DNA of 64,000 bases from Nocardioides baculatus. GTDB lineage: Bacteria; Actinomycetota; Actinomycetes; Propionibacteriales; Nocardioidaceae. The notes under the pieces were generated by a model. The model ran no database searches, was not told the DNA's origin, and saw only the letters and a program-made list of their open reading frames with translations. The position numbers were made by a program, and so were the translations under genes. This document shows, in pieces, positions 63,283 to 64,000 of the stretch. Each line of letters begins with the position of its first letter. The first letter of the stretch is position 1. Location: the NCBI RefSeq assembly GCF_016735675.1, contig NZ_JAERSG010000001.1:124001-188000 (forward strand). The letters run 5' to 3'.

Positions 63283-64000
63283 TCAGCCGACGGATTCGGC
63301 GGGCGGGTCAACGGTAGCCCCGGTCACCGACAACGCGTCCGTGTGACCACCTGAAGGGGTGCCGCGACGCGTCGGGTCGACCGCCCTCTGCACCATCGCG
63401 GCCAGCAGCTCGAGGACGAGCGCGACCGCCGCGACGACGAGCGCGCCGGCGATGCCCTTGCCGTAGTTGGAGCGGAAGAAGCCGTCGGTGATGATCTGCC
63501 CGAGCCCCGGTCCGGCCACGAGCGCGGCGATCGTGGCGGTCGCCCACACCTGCACCAGGGCGAGCCGCAGGCCGGACACCACGAGGGGCAGGCCGAGCGG
63601 GAGCTCGACCCTCCAGAAGCGCTGCATCCCCGTCATCCCCATGCCCCGGGCGGCCTCCCGCACCTCCGGCGCGACCTCGCGCATGGCGACGTACGAGTTC
63701 GTGATGATCGGTGGCAGCGCGAACAGCGTCAGCGCGAGGAGCGTGGCGAGGCCGGCGCGTCCGTAGGGGCCGAGCTGGTCGGTGCCGGGCCACGGCGCGA
63801 CCACCAGCAGGGCCAGCAGCGCGAACGTCGGGATGGCGCGCCCGACGTTGGAGATGTTGATCGCCAGGAAGCCGCCCCGACCGAGGTGGCCGAGCCACAG
63901 CGCGATCGGCAGCCCGACGACCATCGCCATCAGCAGCGCGGTGACGGTGAGCAGCAGCTGCTGGCCGAGGAGGGCTGCGATGCCGTCGCTGCCCGACCAG
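63283..64000 (-). CDS. osmoprotectant ABC permease, N-terminus cut by window edge
   Basis: The frame stays open to the right edge: upstream of the ATG at 63930 it reads ALLGQQLLLTVTALL, a membrane helix, so the true start lies outside. At least 239 residues are visible with about five membrane segments. The EAA-loop EVREAARGMGMTGMQRFWRV contacts the ATPase. It matches OpuCB/OpuCD-type permeases and precedes the binding protein gene by 54 bases. Confidence 0.9.
   Translation of the reverse strand, partial: WSGSDGIAALLGQQLLLTVTALLMAMVVGLPIALWLGHLGRGGFLAINISNVGRAIPTFALLALLVVAPWPGTDQLGPYGRAGLATLLALTLFALPPIITNSYVAMREVAPEVREAARGMGMTGMQRFWRVELPLGLPLVVSGLRLALVQVWATATIAALVAGPGLGQIITDGFFRSNYGKGIAGALVVAAVALVLELLAAMVQRAVDPTRRGTPSGGHTDALSVTGATVDPPAESVG

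Overview
The window is very GC-rich, densely packed and rich in GTG starts with 4-base GTGA/ATGA overlaps. It looks like the chromosome of a Nocardioides-type actinobacterium (Propionibacteriales). Supporting markers are Lsr2, an actinobacterial bS22-type mini ribosomal protein, a BldN-type sigma factor with its partner protein, menaquinone genes, System II cytochrome c biogenesis genes and a CoaX/PanCD/NadBC cluster. It is mostly core genome. I see no prophage, transposase, rRNA, tRNA or CRISPR array.

Layout. 1-5490: the menaquinone genes menE (cut by the window edge) and menA flank an inserted block with two MFS transporter paralogues, two small DUF proteins and a DinB protein. 5543-8912: a DUF1707 membrane protein, an Eis-like acetyltransferase, a winged-helix protein and small membrane proteins. 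8817-14844 (minus): one tightly overlapping operon hemL, histidine phosphatase, tlpA/resA, ccdA, resB, ccsB for heme entry and cytochrome c maturation. 15023-16948: a secreted lytic transglycosylase, then a GIY-YIG endonuclease gene flanked by two oppositely oriented arrays of palindromic repeats. 16963-22514 (minus): operon rex, hemA, hemC, cobA-hemD, hemB, a redox-sensor-led tetrapyrrole operon. 22748-31630: glutaredoxin, acyl-CoA ligase, HAD phosphatase, a BldN-like sigma factor and its membrane partner, acyltransferase, SDR, bS22, a BldC-like HTH protein and AcuC, an order resembling the Streptomyces bldN neighbourhood.

31679-39582: a TetR-controlled membrane protein, proC and proline dehydrogenase, an ABC-2 exporter, a second TetR, a TIM-barrel protein and Ppx. 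39606-44694: a cysteine-rich protein, a VOC protein, a methyltransferase, a SigE-family sigma factor with a membrane partner, and a LacI regulator. 45202-52911: radA, disA (c-di-AMP), mutY, clpC, lsr2. 53053-58807 (minus): a cofactor operon DUF2520 protein, panC, panD, nadB, small ORF, nadC, coaX. 58939-64000: glycosyltransferases and a sulfotransferase, then the start of an osmoprotectant ABC importer that runs off the window.

The most interesting signals lie between the genes. (1) Palindromic repeats with shared outer arms but different hairpin cores face outward from a GIY-YIG nuclease gene. (2) A 59-nt motif aligns without gaps 3' of proline dehydrogenase and of disA, with two compensatory base-pair changes in its stem. 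(3) Two CGTAAC-N17-CGTT promoters, before the lytic transglycosylase and before the sigma factor's partner gene, match the sigma-BldN consensus as I remember it, and a BldD-box-like palindrome precedes the sigma gene. (4) A large nested palindrome lies at 62155-62255. (5) A 45-codon ORF exactly fills the nadB-nadC gap with ATGA overlaps at both ends.
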